Notes: a model not told the origin generated them from the letters alone. A DNA stretch of 64,000 bases from Bacillus sp. Marseille-P3661 (GCF_900240995.1 NZ_LT965954.1:905135-969134), one strand, 5' to 3'; positions 1 to 9,779 are shown, numbered from the stretch's first letter. Made by a program: numbers and translations.

Positions 1-325
<325 letters not shown>

Positions 326-442
326 GTTTGATTGCTCAAACTAATAAACTGACTTGGTTGTTGAACAAAGTTCAACTTGTTTTGCACGCTTGACATTTTG
401 TTTAGTTTTCAAAGATCATTCTATTTTAGTGACAAGTAATAT

Positions 443-470
443 ATTATCACAAGTTATTCGTAGAAGTCAA
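443..470 (-). promoter_or_regulatory. candidate rrn promoter, proximal
   Basis: On the minus strand TTGACT (465-470) and GATAAT (443-448) are 16 bp apart, a good sigma-A match about 110 bp before the 16S 5' end. AT-rich sequence lies upstream. The position fits an rRNA P2 promoter. Confidence 0.5.
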
Positions 471-562
471 CAAGTTCTTTTGTTTTATTATTAAAAATTC
501 CGAAGATAGTTGATTCTATTTGTTGTGATCTGAGGTCGCATTTCATTTTCAGCGACTTTTCA

Positions 563-591
563 ATCATAACATTTCACCGACTTGTTGTCAA
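563..591 (-). promoter_or_regulatory. candidate rrn promoter, middle
   Basis: Consensus -35 TTGACA (586-591) and -10 TATGAT (563-568) with 17 bp spacing on the minus strand. This is the best-matching sigma-A promoter of the three tandem candidates before the rRNA gene. Confidence 0.6.
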
Positions 592-600
592 CACTTTTTC

Positions 601-633
601 AAACCGTCACTACTGATCTAGCAGCGACGGTTT
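601..633. terminator. inverted repeat between ygxA and the rrn promoters
   Basis: AAACCGTC (601-608) pairs with GACGGTTT (626-633). The T-run follows the stem on the plus strand, while the gene that ends here (ygxA) is on the minus strand, so its role as a terminator is uncertain. It could instead be a 5' hairpin of transcripts from the distal rrn promoter. Confidence 0.35.
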
Positions 634-635
634 TT

Positions 636-665
636 AATATACCATGAATACAAACTAAGTGTCAA
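636..665 (-). promoter_or_regulatory. candidate rrn promoter, distal
   Basis: TTGACA (660-665) and TATATT (636-641) are separated by 18 bp on the minus strand, just after the end of ygxA. Transcription from here would run directly into the inverted repeat at 601-633. Confidence 0.45.
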
Positions 666-681
666 CATAAAACAATTTATT

Positions 682-1557
682 TTATCGAGCAATGTATTTT
701 CGTTGGTAAACATGATTTCCCTTTGTTTTTTCACTAATAATTTCAATTATATTTTTATTCACTAAGTATTGTAACAATAAAGGTAAATCAAAAACATAAT
801 CTTGCAATTGTTCGTCATTTTGTAATTCATCTATTGTCCAATCGCTATTCTTAGCCTTCATAACCTCAATTAAAAAGCTACTTCCTACCTTGGTCCTTGA
901 GCTAATTGCAAATTCACTTGCCAATAATAATAATTCTACTCGTTTCTCAATAGGTTCTTTACTATCAACCAATTCTAAATATAATTTGTAAACTTCCGGT
1001 TCAATATGTTTTAACTGATTCCAAACAGTTACCTCGGGATAAAAACCATGTTCTATTACCGATAGTCTAGCTAAAAAATGAAGCGATTTTATCATTTGAC
1101 TATAAGCATCTAAAAATTGTTTAGAGTCGTAAAGGTCTCGCCCAGCTGAAAAACTAGAAATAAGTTTAGAAAATTCGATTCCAATCTTTTTCTTTCGTAT
1201 ATTAATCGGAAACTCATGAAGCAGCGTTCTTAATTCATCAATATATTCATTTCTCTCAAACAATATTTTACCTTGCAGCACCCATGCTATGAGTCGTTGG
1301 TTTGTCCCACTTGTTAACCACGACTGAAATTTTCTTTCATCTATTATATGTAATGCGGCCTTTTTATCATCAAAATTATAATGTTTAACAAAATACGGAT
1401 TCTCTATTGATTCTGTATTCTTCTTTAAAACAATTAATATGGCATCAAATTGTTCCGTAAGCGAACTATTAACTTTGACTTTTTCCACCAACAAAATCCC
1501 TAGTGTATCTTTATGACTAGCTTTTTCCTGATAAATAGGCCTCAATAAATCTTCCAT
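682..1557 (-). CDS. ygxA: YgxA-like nucleotidyltransferase-fold protein
   Basis: Protein of 291 residues matching the conserved Bacillales YgxA family, predicted to have a nucleotidyltransferase-like fold. The biochemical role is unknown. The start is taken at 1557 because GGAGG (1566-1570) sits 8 nt upstream; an upstream in-frame ATG at 1572 overlaps that ribosome site and is less likely. I see no signal peptide or membrane segment. Position between an rRNA operon and ygzB/perR is conserved with B. subtilis, which supports the identification more strongly than any motif I can point to. Confidence 0.85.
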   Translation of the reverse strand: MEDLLRPIYQEKASHKDTLGILLVEKVKVNSSLTEQFDAILIVLKKNTESIENPYFVKHYNFDDKKAALHIIDERKFQSWLTSGTNQRLIAWVLQGKILFERNEYIDELRTLLHEFPINIRKKKIGIEFSKLISSFSAGRDLYDSKQFLDAYSQMIKSLHFLARLSVIEHGFYPEVTVWNQLKHIEPEVYKLYLELVDSKEPIEKRVELLLLASEFAISSRTKVGSSFLIEVMKAKNSDWTIDELQNDEQLQDYVFDLPLLLQYLVNKNIIEIISEKTKGNHVYQRKYIAR

Positions 1558-1656
1558 AACGATATCCTCCATTAAATAGGCTAGATAATGATTTCTACAA
1601 AAACGCCTTAATACCTTTTTTCGACATAAATGAATTGTTCATTTATTATTTATGTA

Positions 1657-1665
1657 TGCTATAAT
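1657..1665 (+). promoter_or_regulatory. extended -10 promoter for ygzB
   Basis: TGCTATAAT is a perfect extended -10 element (TG-n-TATAAT) 24 bp before the ygzB start. The -35 (TTGTTC, 1635-1640) is weak and 19 bp away, which the extended -10 would compensate. Confidence 0.55.
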
Positions 1666-1688
1666 TTTCTTTTAGGAGGGAAATGATA

Positions 1689-2045
1689 ATGAGTTTAAAA
1701 TATTCTAGTAAAATAAATAAGATACGTACATTCGCACTAAGTTTAATCTTTATCGGCATAGCCGTAATGTATGTTGGTATTATATTCAAAGCAAACGTAT
1801 GGGTTATGACAATTTTCATGCTGCTTGGTTTCTTATTTATTATCGCTAGTACCATTGTTTATTTCTGGATTGGGATGCTTTCAACTAAAACGGTCCAGGT
1901 AAAGTGTCCGACATGTGGTAAAACAACGAAAATATTAGGCAGAGTAGATTTATGTATGTATTGTCGAGAACCACTAACATTAGATCCGAATCTAGAAGGA
2001 TTAGAATTTGACGAAAAATATAATTCAAAAACTAACAAAAGCTAA
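1689..2045 (+). CDS. ygzB: YgzB family membrane protein with zinc ribbon
   Basis: Small membrane protein (118 residues) of the YgzB/DUF2614 family. It has two hydrophobic segments in the first half, then a C-terminal CPTC...CMYC pair (C-x2-C-x14-C-x2-C) that looks like a zinc ribbon. The start at 1689 is preferred over an ATG at 1683 because GGAGG then has a normal 8-nt spacing. Function unknown. It is divergent from ygxA and convergent with perR, as in related genomes. Confidence 0.85.
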   Translation: MSLKYSSKINKIRTFALSLIFIGIAVMYVGIIFKANVWVMTIFMLLGFLFIIASTIVYFWIGMLSTKTVQVKCPTCGKTTKILGRVDLCMYCREPLTLDPNLEGLEFDEKYNSKTNKS

Positions 2046-2077
2046 TACTAAATTAACCAATTAAAAACATACCTATT

Positions 2078-2118
2078 AAAAAACACGCAACTTGCCAATA
2101 GCAAATTACGTGTTTTTT
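2078..2118. terminator. bidirectional terminator between ygzB and perR
   Basis: AAAAAACACG (2078-2087) pairs with CGTGTTTTTT (2109-2118), with an inner TTGC/GCAA pairing. A-run and T-run flank it on both strands, so it can stop transcription from either side. Confidence 0.75.
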
Positions 2119-2179
2119 CATTTATCCTTAATTATACTTTCCTATATTACATTCTTAGAAAATATACTAAAGTTCCTAT

Positions 2180-2209
2180 AAAAAAGCTGAAAGGACATTC
2201 CTCTCAGCT
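2180..2209 (-). terminator. perR terminator
   Basis: On the minus strand AGCTGAGAGG pairs with CCTTTCAGCT and is followed by TTTTTTA, immediately after the perR stop codon. Confidence 0.7.
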
Positions 2210-2210
2210 C

Positions 2211-2651
2211 TTAGTGTTTATTCACTTTACACTCCGGACATGTTCCATATACTTCCATTCTGTGATGACTTACTTCAAATCCAGTCACATGTTTCGCAAG
2301 TGTTTCAACCTCATCCAATCCGGGATAAAGAAAGTCAACAATTTTACCACACTCTTCACAGATAATATGGTAATGATCAGAAATATCACAGTCAAATCGA
2401 CTTGAGGAATCTCCATAAGTTAGCTCTCGAACTAACCCTGTTTCTTTGAATACACGCAGATTATTATAGACCGTTGCAACACTCATATTAGGAAACTTAC
2501 CCTCAAGCGCTTTGTATATTTCATCTGCAGTAGGATGTGACATGGCATTAAGTAAATACTCCAAAATGGCATGACGTTGCGGAGTAATTCGAACCCCTGA
2601 ATTTTTTAATGTTTCCATCGCCTCTACAATACGTTCCTCTGACATCGCCAT
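2211..2651 (-). CDS. perR: peroxide-sensing Fur-family repressor PerR
   Basis: Fur-family DNA-binding repressor (146 residues) that senses H2O2 through metal-catalysed oxidation. The sequence is very close to B. subtilis PerR: an N-terminal winged helix, regulatory metal ligands H39, D88, H93, H95 and D106 (equivalent to H37, D85, H91, H93, D104), and a structural zinc site CEEC (98-101) plus CPEC (138-141). All ligands are present, so it should be functional. The start is either 2651 (AGGAG 8 nt upstream) or 2645 (GAGG 9 nt upstream). A Per box lies just upstream, indicating autorepression. Confidence 0.96.
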   Translation of the reverse strand: MAMSEERIVEAMETLKNSGVRITPQRHAILEYLLNAMSHPTADEIYKALEGKFPNMSVATVYNNLRVFKETGLVRELTYGDSSSRFDCDISDHYHIICEECGKIVDFLYPGLDEVETLAKHVTGFEVSHHRMEVYGTCPECKVNKH

Positions 2652-2682
2652 GCACCTCACTCCTTAAATATATATTATTACT

Positions 2683-2697
2683 TTATAATATTTATAA
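2683..2697. promoter_or_regulatory. Per box (PerR operator)
   Basis: TTATAATATTTATAA matches the PerR consensus TTATAATnATTATAA at 13 of 14 defined positions. It lies 32 bp before the perR start, overlapping the likely promoter, so PerR probably represses its own gene as in B. subtilis. Confidence 0.8.
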
Positions 2698-2795
2698 TCT
2701 TATAACCATTGTATATTGTAAAGTACAAATTGTCAATAAAGTCTAATACACCTTTGTAATAGTGTATATATGCTATTTTATTTAATGCAGATTTC

Positions 2796-3344
2796 TTATT
2801 GGTGAAGTTTTACATCTTCAACATTAAAAATAAAATTCAAATATCTAGCTGCTACGAATAGGAAGTCGGATAAACGATTTAAATAGCTGTTAACTAATGG
2901 ATTTACAGATCCGCCAATTGATACTGCTTTTCTTTCTGCACGACGCACAACAGTTCTGGCTACATGCAAAGCTGCGGAAGACGGATGTCCGCCGGGTAAG
3001 ATAAAGTTATCTAGTGAAGGAATTTTTCCATCCCATAAATCAATATATGTTTCCAGTTGTGATATATCATCTTCTGAAACAGTCCACTTTACTTCCTTGT
3101 CTGCAGGCGTAGCTAATTCTGCTCCAACATGAAATAAATTTGTTTGAACACGATGGAAGGCTTTCATAAATTCATCTTTACCTTCAAACGTTTCTTGATT
3201 AAGATAACTTAAACCCAATCCAATCATTGAATTCGCTTCATCGCAAGTACCATATGCCTCTACACGAGCGTCTGTCTTCGAAACACGTGATCCATAAACT
3301 AAAGATGTTGTTCCATTATCCCCAGTTTTTGTATAGATTTTCAT
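2796..3344 (-). CDS. cob(I)alamin adenosyltransferase, PduO type
   Basis: Transfers the adenosyl group of ATP to cob(I)alamin, giving adenosylcobalamin. The 182-residue protein shows the PduO/YvqK family hallmarks: an N-terminal TKTGDNGTTSL ATP-binding motif and, in the second half, LPGGHPSSAALHVARTVVRRAER with the Arg residues that bind ATP. Length is usual for the family. It starts 3 nt after the stop of the dehydrogenase gene upstream, so the two are co-transcribed. No other cobalamin gene is seen nearby, which suggests salvage rather than synthesis. Confidence 0.9.
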   Translation of the reverse strand: MKIYTKTGDNGTTSLVYGSRVSKTDARVEAYGTCDEANSMIGLGLSYLNQETFEGKDEFMKAFHRVQTNLFHVGAELATPADKEVKWTVSEDDISQLETYIDLWDGKIPSLDNFILPGGHPSSAALHVARTVVRRAERKAVSIGGSVNPLVNSYLNRLSDFLFVAARYLNFIFNVEDVKLHQ

Positions 3345-3347
3345 CAG

Positions 3348-4298
3348 TTAATACCCCCTATCTAGATCAATTATATTTTTATATTGTTTGTTTCCTGAAA
3401 TATACTGTTGTAAATAATATTCAAAAATCTCAAAGCCACGGGGTTGATAATGAGAAGATAAACCTGATATATGAGGCGTAACCGTCACATTTTCCAATTT
3501 CCAAAAGGGATGACTTTCTGCTAGTGGTTCCTTTTCGAATACATCAAGTACCGCATGACTTATATTCCCAGTTTGCAGCATTTCTAATAATACACTCTCT
3601 TCTACAACGTCTCCTCGACCAATGTTAATAAAGATCGGTTGTTTTTTCATTAACTTAAAGAGGTCTCTTGTGAATAATTGCTGTGTTTCTGATGTGCTAG
3701 GAAGGACAGATACAATAAAATCACTATTTTCAAATGCTTTAACCGATTTATCCAATGTAAAAACTTCATCAAAAAACTCAGGCAACTTCCCACTACGATT
3801 AATTCCCAAGACATTCATTCTAAATGCTTTTGCTAGCCGTGCAATTTCACTCCCAATTGCACCCGTACCAAGAATAGTTATAGTTTTTTCAGCGAGTTCC
3901 ACCATTTTTACTGAACGGTCCCAATTTCTATGCTGCTCATTTTCAATAATTTTTTTTGTATTTCGTGCAACCTGTAGCATCATACTGATTGTATATTCAG
4001 CCATGGGTGTTTTATGTATACCTTTTGCATTTGTTACTAAAATTCCTTTGCGTTTGATTGCTTCAAACGGCAGCTTTTCAATTCCTGCTGATAATACCAT
4101 AATCCACTTCAACTTTTGTGCACTATCAATTATTTCATCATTTAGGTCTTCTCCATACGTAATCAATACTTCAGCATTTTTTAAATCCTCTATTGCATCT
4201 TTCATAGATGCATGAAAGGTGAACTCTGTATTCTTATAGGTTTTAATTAATTTATCCTTAATAATTGATTTCACTCGAAAAGTTGTCAGTATTTTCAA
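3348..4298 (-). CDS. D-isomer-specific 2-hydroxyacid dehydrogenase
   Basis: NAD-dependent oxidoreductase of 316 residues. The Rossmann motif GTGAIG is at 144-149, and the catalytic Arg, Glu and His can be placed at R228 (INIGRGD), E257 (FEKEP) and H276 (TPHIS). The substrate is not evident: the family includes phosphoglycerate, glyoxylate and phosphonate dehydrogenases. The start codon is TTG, with AGGAGGGG close upstream. It is the first gene of a two-gene unit with the cobalamin adenosyltransferase. Confidence 0.88.
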   Translation of the reverse strand: MKILTTFRVKSIIKDKLIKTYKNTEFTFHASMKDAIEDLKNAEVLITYGEDLNDEIIDSAQKLKWIMVLSAGIEKLPFEAIKRKGILVTNAKGIHKTPMAEYTISMMLQVARNTKKIIENEQHRNWDRSVKMVELAEKTITILGTGAIGSEIARLAKAFRMNVLGINRSGKLPEFFDEVFTLDKSVKAFENSDFIVSVLPSTSETQQLFTRDLFKLMKKQPIFINIGRGDVVEESVLLEMLQTGNISHAVLDVFEKEPLAESHPFWKLENVTVTPHISGLSSHYQPRGFEIFEYYLQQYISGNKQYKNIIDLDRGY

Positions 4299-4410
4299 AC
4301 AATCCCCTCCTGTTTTCTATTATACTGTTAATCAAAATAATGGAAAAGCGATAACTAACTGTTGAACTTTACTTTTATTCTTTACTAAAGTTAAACGTTC
4401 TTAAATTACA

Positions 4411-4435
4411 AAAAAATGCGGGATAGAAATCCCGC
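4411..4435 (-). terminator. strong intrinsic terminator
   Basis: GCGGGAT (4418-4424) and ATCCCGC (4429-4435) form a 7-bp GC-rich stem with loop of 4, followed on the minus strand by ATTTTTTT. It lies 160 bp past the peroxiredoxin gene, beyond another hairpin, so it may end a separate short transcript. Confidence 0.75.
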
Positions 4436-4528
4436 ACCATAGTTCACGCTATCATCTGAGGAGGTATGCCCTACACTACAATATACGAATATCTAGCTTT
4501 AGATGTATAGGTTATCGCCCTCTATATG

Positions 4529-4550
4529 TAAAAATAGGCCCCTATTTACT
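4529..4550 (-). terminator. hairpin after the peroxiredoxin gene
   Basis: On the minus strand AAATAG-GGGC-CTATTT is followed by a short T-run, 47 nt beyond the bcp stop codon. This is a plausible weak terminator for the bcp operon. Confidence 0.45.
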
Positions 4551-4596
4551 TTTTAACAATCAAACAGAGAATAGGGTTGTCCATTAAAACACATAT

Positions 4597-5067
4597 TTAT
4601 GACAAGTTTTCTTTTATATATTGTAGCGCCTCTTCGACATGTCCCTTTACTTTCACTTTACGCCACTCTTTAACAAGATTTCCATCTTGATCAATAATGA
4701 AAGTAGAACGTTCAATTCCCATATATTCCTTCCCAAAGTTTTTCTTCAGTTTCCAAACCCCATATGCCTCAGCAGCTTCGTTATTTACATCAGCTAAAAG
4801 TAAAAATGGCAGTTCATGCTTTTCTATAAATTTTTGATGTCGATTTAGGGGATCGGGGCTAACTCCTAGTATTACTGCATTTATATCTGCAAAATTTGCA
4901 TGTTGATCACGGAAATCACACGCCTCCGTTGTACAACCTGGTGTCATATCTTTCGGATAAAAATAAAGAACAACAAACTTCCCGCGAAAATCTGCTAACT
5001 TAACGATCTCACCATTGCTTGCTTCCAAGGAAAATTCCGGAGCCTTTTGACCAACCTCTATTGTCAT
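4597..5067 (-). CDS. bcp: thiol peroxidase, Bcp/PrxQ peroxiredoxin
   Basis: Thioredoxin-dependent peroxidase of 156 residues that reduces H2O2 and organic hydroperoxides. The peroxidatic Cys45 is in PGCTTE and the resolving Cys50 follows with the C-x4-C spacing of the Bcp/PrxQ class. It corresponds to YgaF of B. subtilis, also found near perR. GGAGG lies upstream of the ATG. It is preceded by the K+ channel gene with a 4-nt gap, so the two form one transcription unit. I see no obvious Per box at this promoter. Confidence 0.93.
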   Translation of the reverse strand: MTIEVGQKAPEFSLEASNGEIVKLADFRGKFVVLYFYPKDMTPGCTTEACDFRDQHANFADINAVILGVSPDPLNRHQKFIEKHELPFLLLADVNNEAAEAYGVWKLKKNFGKEYMGIERSTFIIDQDGNLVKEWRKVKVKGHVEEALQYIKENLS

Positions 5068-5071
5068 AAAC

Positions 5072-5527
5072 TTATCTCCTCCTATTTATAAATCGTTGTA
5101 AATCCTTTTTTAAAAGAGAATCTTCAAAATAAATAACAGTTCTCATTACAAAGGCAGCAGGTAATATATAACCAATTAGGGCTTCGAAAATAGCAATCCA
5201 TCTGCCCATCCCTAACGGAACAATATCACCATAGCCTACAGAAAATAATGTTACCGCACTAAAATATGTTGTTGTTTCTAATAGCTCCAAAAACGGAGCT
5301 TGAACCTGCTCTCCATTTTCTATAATTATCCCCATACCGGAATATTGCATTATTGCATATATACAACCGAAACCTGTAACTAAAATAACATATGTAAGAA
5401 TTAGCAGCAAAAAATTTTCAAACGTTAAATATTGACCACGCTCTCTTTCAAGATGGCTTGACCATACCCACTGCAAGCTTTTGTAAATTATTGTTGTAAT
5501 ACCGGCAATCCCTAAATACAACATCAT
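5072..5527 (-). CDS. two-transmembrane potassium channel
   Basis: Pore-loop channel subunit (151 residues). A hydrophobic helix covers roughly residues 37-60, the pore helix with selectivity filter TLFSVGYGD is at 93-101, and a second helix follows around 110-130. The C-terminus is a short basic tail with no RCK/TrkA-N domain, so there is no visible ligand-gating module. It probably forms tetramers in the cell membrane. It heads a two-gene unit with the peroxiredoxin gene. Confidence 0.85.
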   Translation of the reverse strand: MMLYLGIAGITTIIYKSLQWVWSSHLERERGQYLTFENFLLLILTYVILVTGFGCIYAIMQYSGMGIIIENGEQVQAPFLELLETTTYFSAVTLFSVGYGDIVPLGMGRWIAIFEALIGYILPAAFVMRTVIYFEDSLLKKDLQRFINRRR

Positions 5528-5614
5528 ATTCTTTTCACCACCCTAATATAAAATGTATGACGAGCAGGTGGAGAATAGAAATATGAACATTATTTTTAAT
5601 ACAGCTATAATTTA

Positions 5615-6400
5615 CTAATTACCTGCCCCGCGATACTTTGTAACCCCCTTATTCCATAGCCAAATTGAAAGCATAAAAAATACAATCCCCATAATAGGTG
5701 TAAGAAAAGCATAAACATACCATTCAGACCGTCCCAAAAAATACGCCGACGGATATACACCTACAAATGCAAACGGCAAAATCCATGTAAGTACAAATCG
5801 AATCACATGATTATAAATATCAACTGGGTATCGGCCGTAGTTACCAATATTATACATCATGGGCATGATTGATGTTCTGGCATCTGACCAAAAACCAATC
5901 GTAGCTAACGAAACAAATATTCCAGCGTAAACGAGCGTACCGCCAAGGACCATCAAAACAAAAATTAGTGGATCATACCAATGTAATGATAACCCTAAAT
6001 TACCGCCAGCATAAAACATAATGATTAAACCAGTAACAATACCAAAAAGCGATTCAAGCTCCATTCGTTCTAATATTATTTGGAACAAACTATGAATGGG
6101 TCTCGTTAAAATACGATCCATCTCACCTTTAACGATATACCTCTCATTAAAATCCCATATATTAAAAAAAGCTCCAAACATCGCAAATGGCACAAGAAAA
6201 AAGCCATAAATAAAAATGATTTCATCCCGGTTCCATCCACTCAAAAATTGCGTATGCCCAAATACAACTAATATGAATACCAAGTTAACAAATTGAAACA
6301 AAAGATCAGACATAATTTCAACTATCATATCAGCTCGGTATTCAAGTCTAGTTTTCATATATTGACCCATATATTGAAAAAACATCGATACATAAAACAC
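5615..6400 (-). CDS. ABC-2 type permease subunit (COG4587-like)
   Basis: Membrane protein of about 262 residues with six predicted membrane segments, the second permease of a three-gene export ABC system. It resembles the COG4586/COG3694/COG4587 cassette that is annotated as viologen-exporter-like in other bacteria, though the true substrate is unknown. The start is GTG at 6400 (GGAGG 10 nt upstream) or GTG at 6406, which directly follows the stop of the previous gene. Tight spacing implies translational coupling. Confidence 0.82.
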   Translation of the reverse strand: MFYVSMFFQYMGQYMKTRLEYRADMIVEIMSDLLFQFVNLVFILVVFGHTQFLSGWNRDEIIFIYGFFLVPFAMFGAFFNIWDFNERYIVKGEMDRILTRPIHSLFQIILERMELESLFGIVTGLIIMFYAGGNLGLSLHWYDPLIFVLMVLGGTLVYAGIFVSLATIGFWSDARTSIMPMMYNIGNYGRYPVDIYNHVIRFVLTWILPFAFVGVYPSAYFLGRSEWYVYAFLTPIMGIVFFMLSIWLWNKGVTKYRGAGN

Positions 6401-6406
6401 CCTCAC

Positions 6407-7198
6407 CTAACCTCCTTGCACAACGAGCTTTTTCCTTGCTACAATCCATATAACTTGTATCGGTAAGAATAACACAATGGCCCAAACTACTTGAAAAAGG
6501 ATTGCATGTGTAATTTCTCCACCTGTAAAACCTTCTGTAAAAATCATACTTGGAATATAACTAATTGCTTGGAAAGGAAAAAATGCCATTACTTTTTGTG
6601 CTACTTCGGGATAAAAGCTAATCGGCAGCAGCAATCCTGAGAATAAGTCAATAACCACCCGTTTCGCTCGAAGTAAACCTGCTATATTAAAGATAAAAAA
6701 TGTCATTAGTCCAGTTAATAGATTTATTTGAGAATTTATAATAAAGCTTAATAGAATAGAAATTGCAAAATAACCCCAAATATGGAGACTACCTGAAAAT
6801 TCAAGTGGGAAAATAAAACCTACAATGACCATTCCTGGTAACGAAAAAAACAACAGTCGAAAAATACCTTCACCAAGACCTTGCATCGTTTTCATACCTA
6901 AGTAGTTATAGGGCCGGATCATTTCAACTGCTACTTTACCTTCCTTTATTTCGTCTGCAATTTCTCGATCTATATTATTAAAATAAAATGCACGCGCCAT
7001 CCACGCGATTGCTATATACGTTACCATTTGCACGATTGATAAACCTTCAATTGATTCCTTGCCACCATAGATGGCATTCCATAAGAAATAATAAGCTCCA
7101 ATATTGATACTATAAATTAAAATACCGCTGTAATAATTCGTTCGATAAGCGAGCATCATTAAGAAACGAATTCGGATCATTTCTATATATTTTGCCAC
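6407..7198 (-). CDS. ABC-2 type permease subunit (COG3694-like)
   Basis: First permease of the cassette, about 263 residues with six hydrophobic segments. The start is chosen at GTG 7198, which gives a normal spacing from the AAGGA ribosome site; the upstream ATG at 7207 almost touches that site. It lies between the ATPase gene and the second permease, and the two different permeases probably form a heterodimer with one ATPase pair. Confidence 0.82.
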   Translation of the reverse strand: MAKYIEMIRIRFLMMLAYRTNYYSGILIYSINIGAYYFLWNAIYGGKESIEGLSIVQMVTYIAIAWMARAFYFNNIDREIADEIKEGKVAVEMIRPYNYLGMKTMQGLGEGIFRLLFFSLPGMVIVGFIFPLEFSGSLHIWGYFAISILLSFIINSQINLLTGLMTFFIFNIAGLLRAKRVVIDLFSGLLLPISFYPEVAQKVMAFFPFQAISYIPSMIFTEGFTGGEITHAILFQVVWAIVLFLPIQVIWIVARKKLVVQGG

Positions 7199-7245
7199 TA
7201 TACACATTCCTTCCTACATGCTGTTCTAATTACTTTTAAAATAAA

Positions 7246-8265
7246 TTAAGAAGATTTACCCATACCACGCTCATAAATATTACGAATAATTTCCTCAGTT
7301 GAAATTTCATTAATTTTAATATCATTTATTTTATGTTGTGATACAACATTACTTATTAACGAAGAAACTATCTCTTTCTCATCACTTACATTCGCAATCC
7401 AAAAATTTTCATTTTTTCCTTTTTGCCACTGCACGTTTAAACCGCTTGTTAACTGTAATAACCCTCCCTCATTTGCTATAGGTGAGCTAAATTGAAATTG
7501 AATTTGCTTTCCCTCTCCCCAATTTGAACGAAGATCAACTAAACTTCCATCATATATAATTTTACCTTCATCTAGCATAACAACTCGTTCACATAGTGCC
7601 TCAATATCCGTTAAGTCATGAGTTGTTAATAGAATTGTTGTTTGATACTTTTCATTAATCTCTTTTAAAAATTCTCTAATTTTCAACTTAACCAATACAT
7701 CTAAACCAATCGTAGGCTCATCTAAAAAAAGCAATGGTGGATTATGTATTAATGCAGCCGCTAGCTCACAGCGCATCCGTTGACCAAGCGATAATTTTCG
7801 TACAGGTTTATCTAATAATGGTCCAATATCTAACGTTGCAATCACATGATTCATATGATCATCGAAAGCTTGGTCAGAAACTCTATATACCTTTTTTAAT
7901 AGACGAAACGATTCTTGAACAGCAATGTCCCACCATAATTGGGATCTCTGTCCAAAAACAACCCCAATTGTTTGAGTAAATCGTTCTCTCTCTTTATGCG
8001 GATTCATACCATTTACAATTACTTTACCTTTAGTTGGTTGAAGAATTCCTGTCAACATTTTTATTGTTGTAGATTTCCCCGCGCCATTTTCCCCAATATA
8101 ACCTACCATCTCTCCAGGCTTTATCTTTAGTGTAATATCTTCAACTGCAGGTACAATTTTATACTGACGATTAAGTAAATCCCGAAATGCCCCTTTCAGC
8201 CCTTCACGACTTGAATATGCTTTGAATTCTTTTCTCAGATTTTCTACATCAATGATGTAATCCAT
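7246..8265 (-). CDS. ABC transporter ATP-binding protein (COG4586-like)
   Basis: ATPase of the three-gene exporter, 339 residues. Walker A GENGAGKST is at about 58-66, the signature LSLGQ and Walker B LLFLDEPTIGLD follow in order, and the switch His is in TTHDLTD. A C-terminal extension of about 80 residues is usual for this subfamily. The start at 8265 has GGAGGG 7-8 nt upstream; an upstream GTG at 8295 is unlikely. The operon order is ATPase, permease, permease. Confidence 0.9.
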   Translation of the reverse strand: MDYIIDVENLRKEFKAYSSREGLKGAFRDLLNRQYKIVPAVEDITLKIKPGEMVGYIGENGAGKSTTIKMLTGILQPTKGKVIVNGMNPHKERERFTQTIGVVFGQRSQLWWDIAVQESFRLLKKVYRVSDQAFDDHMNHVIATLDIGPLLDKPVRKLSLGQRMRCELAAALIHNPPLLFLDEPTIGLDVLVKLKIREFLKEINEKYQTTILLTTHDLTDIEALCERVVMLDEGKIIYDGSLVDLRSNWGEGKQIQFQFSSPIANEGGLLQLTSGLNVQWQKGKNENFWIANVSDEKEIVSSLISNVVSQHKINDIKINEISTEEIIRNIYERGMGKSS

Positions 8266-8428
8266 ATTTTTTCCCTCCATAGTGCCGGTCTTCACTAGCC
8301 TAGTCTACCTAATTATATAGCAGCACACAAATATCATGTATATACTCAAATAAAAGGATTCTATTATCTGACAGAAACTGTACATCGAGGTTTAAACTAT
8401 ACTAGTTAAAAATTTTTAGAAGGTTTTT

Positions 8429-8458
8429 TTGTTGTATAAGTTTGATAAGATATACAAT
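8429..8458 (+). promoter_or_regulatory. probable hemL promoter
   Basis: TTGTTG (8429-8434) and TACAAT (8453-8458) are 18 bp apart, 26 bp before the hemL start. TATACA at 8451 is an alternative -10. Confidence 0.4.
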
Positions 8459-8483
8459 GAGATTATTTTGGGAGGAAAAAATC

Positions 8484-9779
8484 ATGAACTTCGAAAAATC
8501 AGAAGAATTATATACTGAAGCCCAACAGCATATTGTAGGTGGTGTAAACAGCCCGTCACGTGCTTACAAGGCTGTCGGGGGCGGGGCTCCGGTGTTTATG
8601 GAACATGCAAAAGGGGCTTATTTCTGGGATGTCGACGGCAACAAATACATAGATTATCTTGCGGCATATGGTCCGATTATAACTGGTCATGCCCACCCAC
8701 ATATAACCAAAGCAATTATGACGGCAGCTGAAAACGGTGTATTATATGGAACGCCAACTGCACTTGAAATTAAGTTTGCAAAAATGCTTAAAGAAGCAAT
8801 CCCATCAATGGAAAAAATTCGCTTTGTTAATTCAGGTACTGAGGCAGTAATGACAACGATTCGTGTTGCACGCGCTTATACAAAAAAAGATAAAATTATT
8901 AAATTTGCAGGCTGCTATCACGGACACTCTGACCTTGTACTTGTTGCCGCTGGATCAGGCCCGTCTACACTAGGAACACCTGATTCTGCTGGTGTACCGA
9001 AAAGCATTGCCCAAGAAGTCATTACTGTTCCGTTTAACGAAATCGAACCCTTACAAGAAGCTTTACAAAAATGGGGAAATGAAATTGCAGCAGTATTAGT
9101 GGAACCGATTGTTGGAAACTTTGGGATTGTAGAGCCGAAACCTGGATTTTTAGAAAAAGTAAATGAGTTAGCCCATCATCATAATGCACTAGTTATATAT
9201 GATGAAGTCATAACAGCGTTCCGTTTTATGTATGGAGGCGCACAAAACTTATTAGGCGTGGAACCTGATATTACTGCTTTAGGCAAAATTATTGGTGGCG
9301 GACTTCCTATTGGTGCATATGGCGGCAAGAAAGAAATTATGGAGCAAGTTGCACCGTTAGGACCGGCATACCAGGCAGGAACAATGGCCGGAAATCCTGC
9401 TTCAATATCAGCAGGAATAGCATGTTTAGAAGTATTACAAAAAGATGGTATTTACGACAAGTTAGCGGAATTAGGCAAAAAACTTGAGGACGGTATTTTA
9501 GACCGTGCTAAAGCCTATAACATTCCGATTACAATTAACCGTCTTAAAGGAGCATTAACCATTTATTTCTCTAATGAAAAAATTGAAAATTATCAGCAGG
9601 CCGAATCTACAGATGGAGAAATGTTCGCTAAGTTTTTTAAATTAATGTTAAACAAAGGAATTAACCTTGCCCCGTCCAAATATGAAGCATGGTTTTTAAC
9701 AATCGCACATACAGAAGAAGATATTAACCAAACATTAGCAGCTGTTGAACATGCATTTTTATCAATAAAAAATGAATAA
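8484..9779 (+). CDS. hemL: glutamate-1-semialdehyde 2,1-aminomutase
   Basis: PLP enzyme (431 residues) converting glutamate-1-semialdehyde to 5-aminolevulinate in C5 haem synthesis. The Schiff-base Lys is K268 in [10 protein letters not shown] and the cofactor Asp is D240 in YDEVITAFR. The start at 8484 has GGAGG 8 nt upstream; an in-frame ATG at 8442 has no ribosome site. Its position near perR and ygaD matches the B. subtilis second copy, gsaB, rather than the hemAXCDBL operon copy, so the genome may contain another. Confidence 0.92.
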   Translation: MNFEKSEELYTEAQQHIVGGVNSPSRAYKAVGGGAPVFMEHAKGAYFWDVDGNKYIDYLAAYGPIITGHAHPHITKAIMTAAENGVLYGTPTALEIKFAKMLKEAIPSMEKIRFVNSGTEAVMTTIRVARAYTKKDKIIKFAGCYHGHSDLVLVAAGSGPSTLGTPDSAGVPKSIAQEVITVPFNEIEPLQEALQKWGNEIAAVLVEPIVGNFGIVEPKPGFLEKVNELAHHHNALVIYDEVITAFRFMYGGAQNLLGVEPDITALGKIIGGGLPIGAYGGKKEIMEQVAPLGPAYQAGTMAGNPASISAGIACLEVLQKDGIYDKLAELGKKLEDGILDRAKAYNIPITINRLKGALTIYFSNEKIENYQQAESTDGEMFAKFFKLMLNKGINLAPSKYEAWFLTIAHTEEDINQTLAAVEHAFLSIKNE

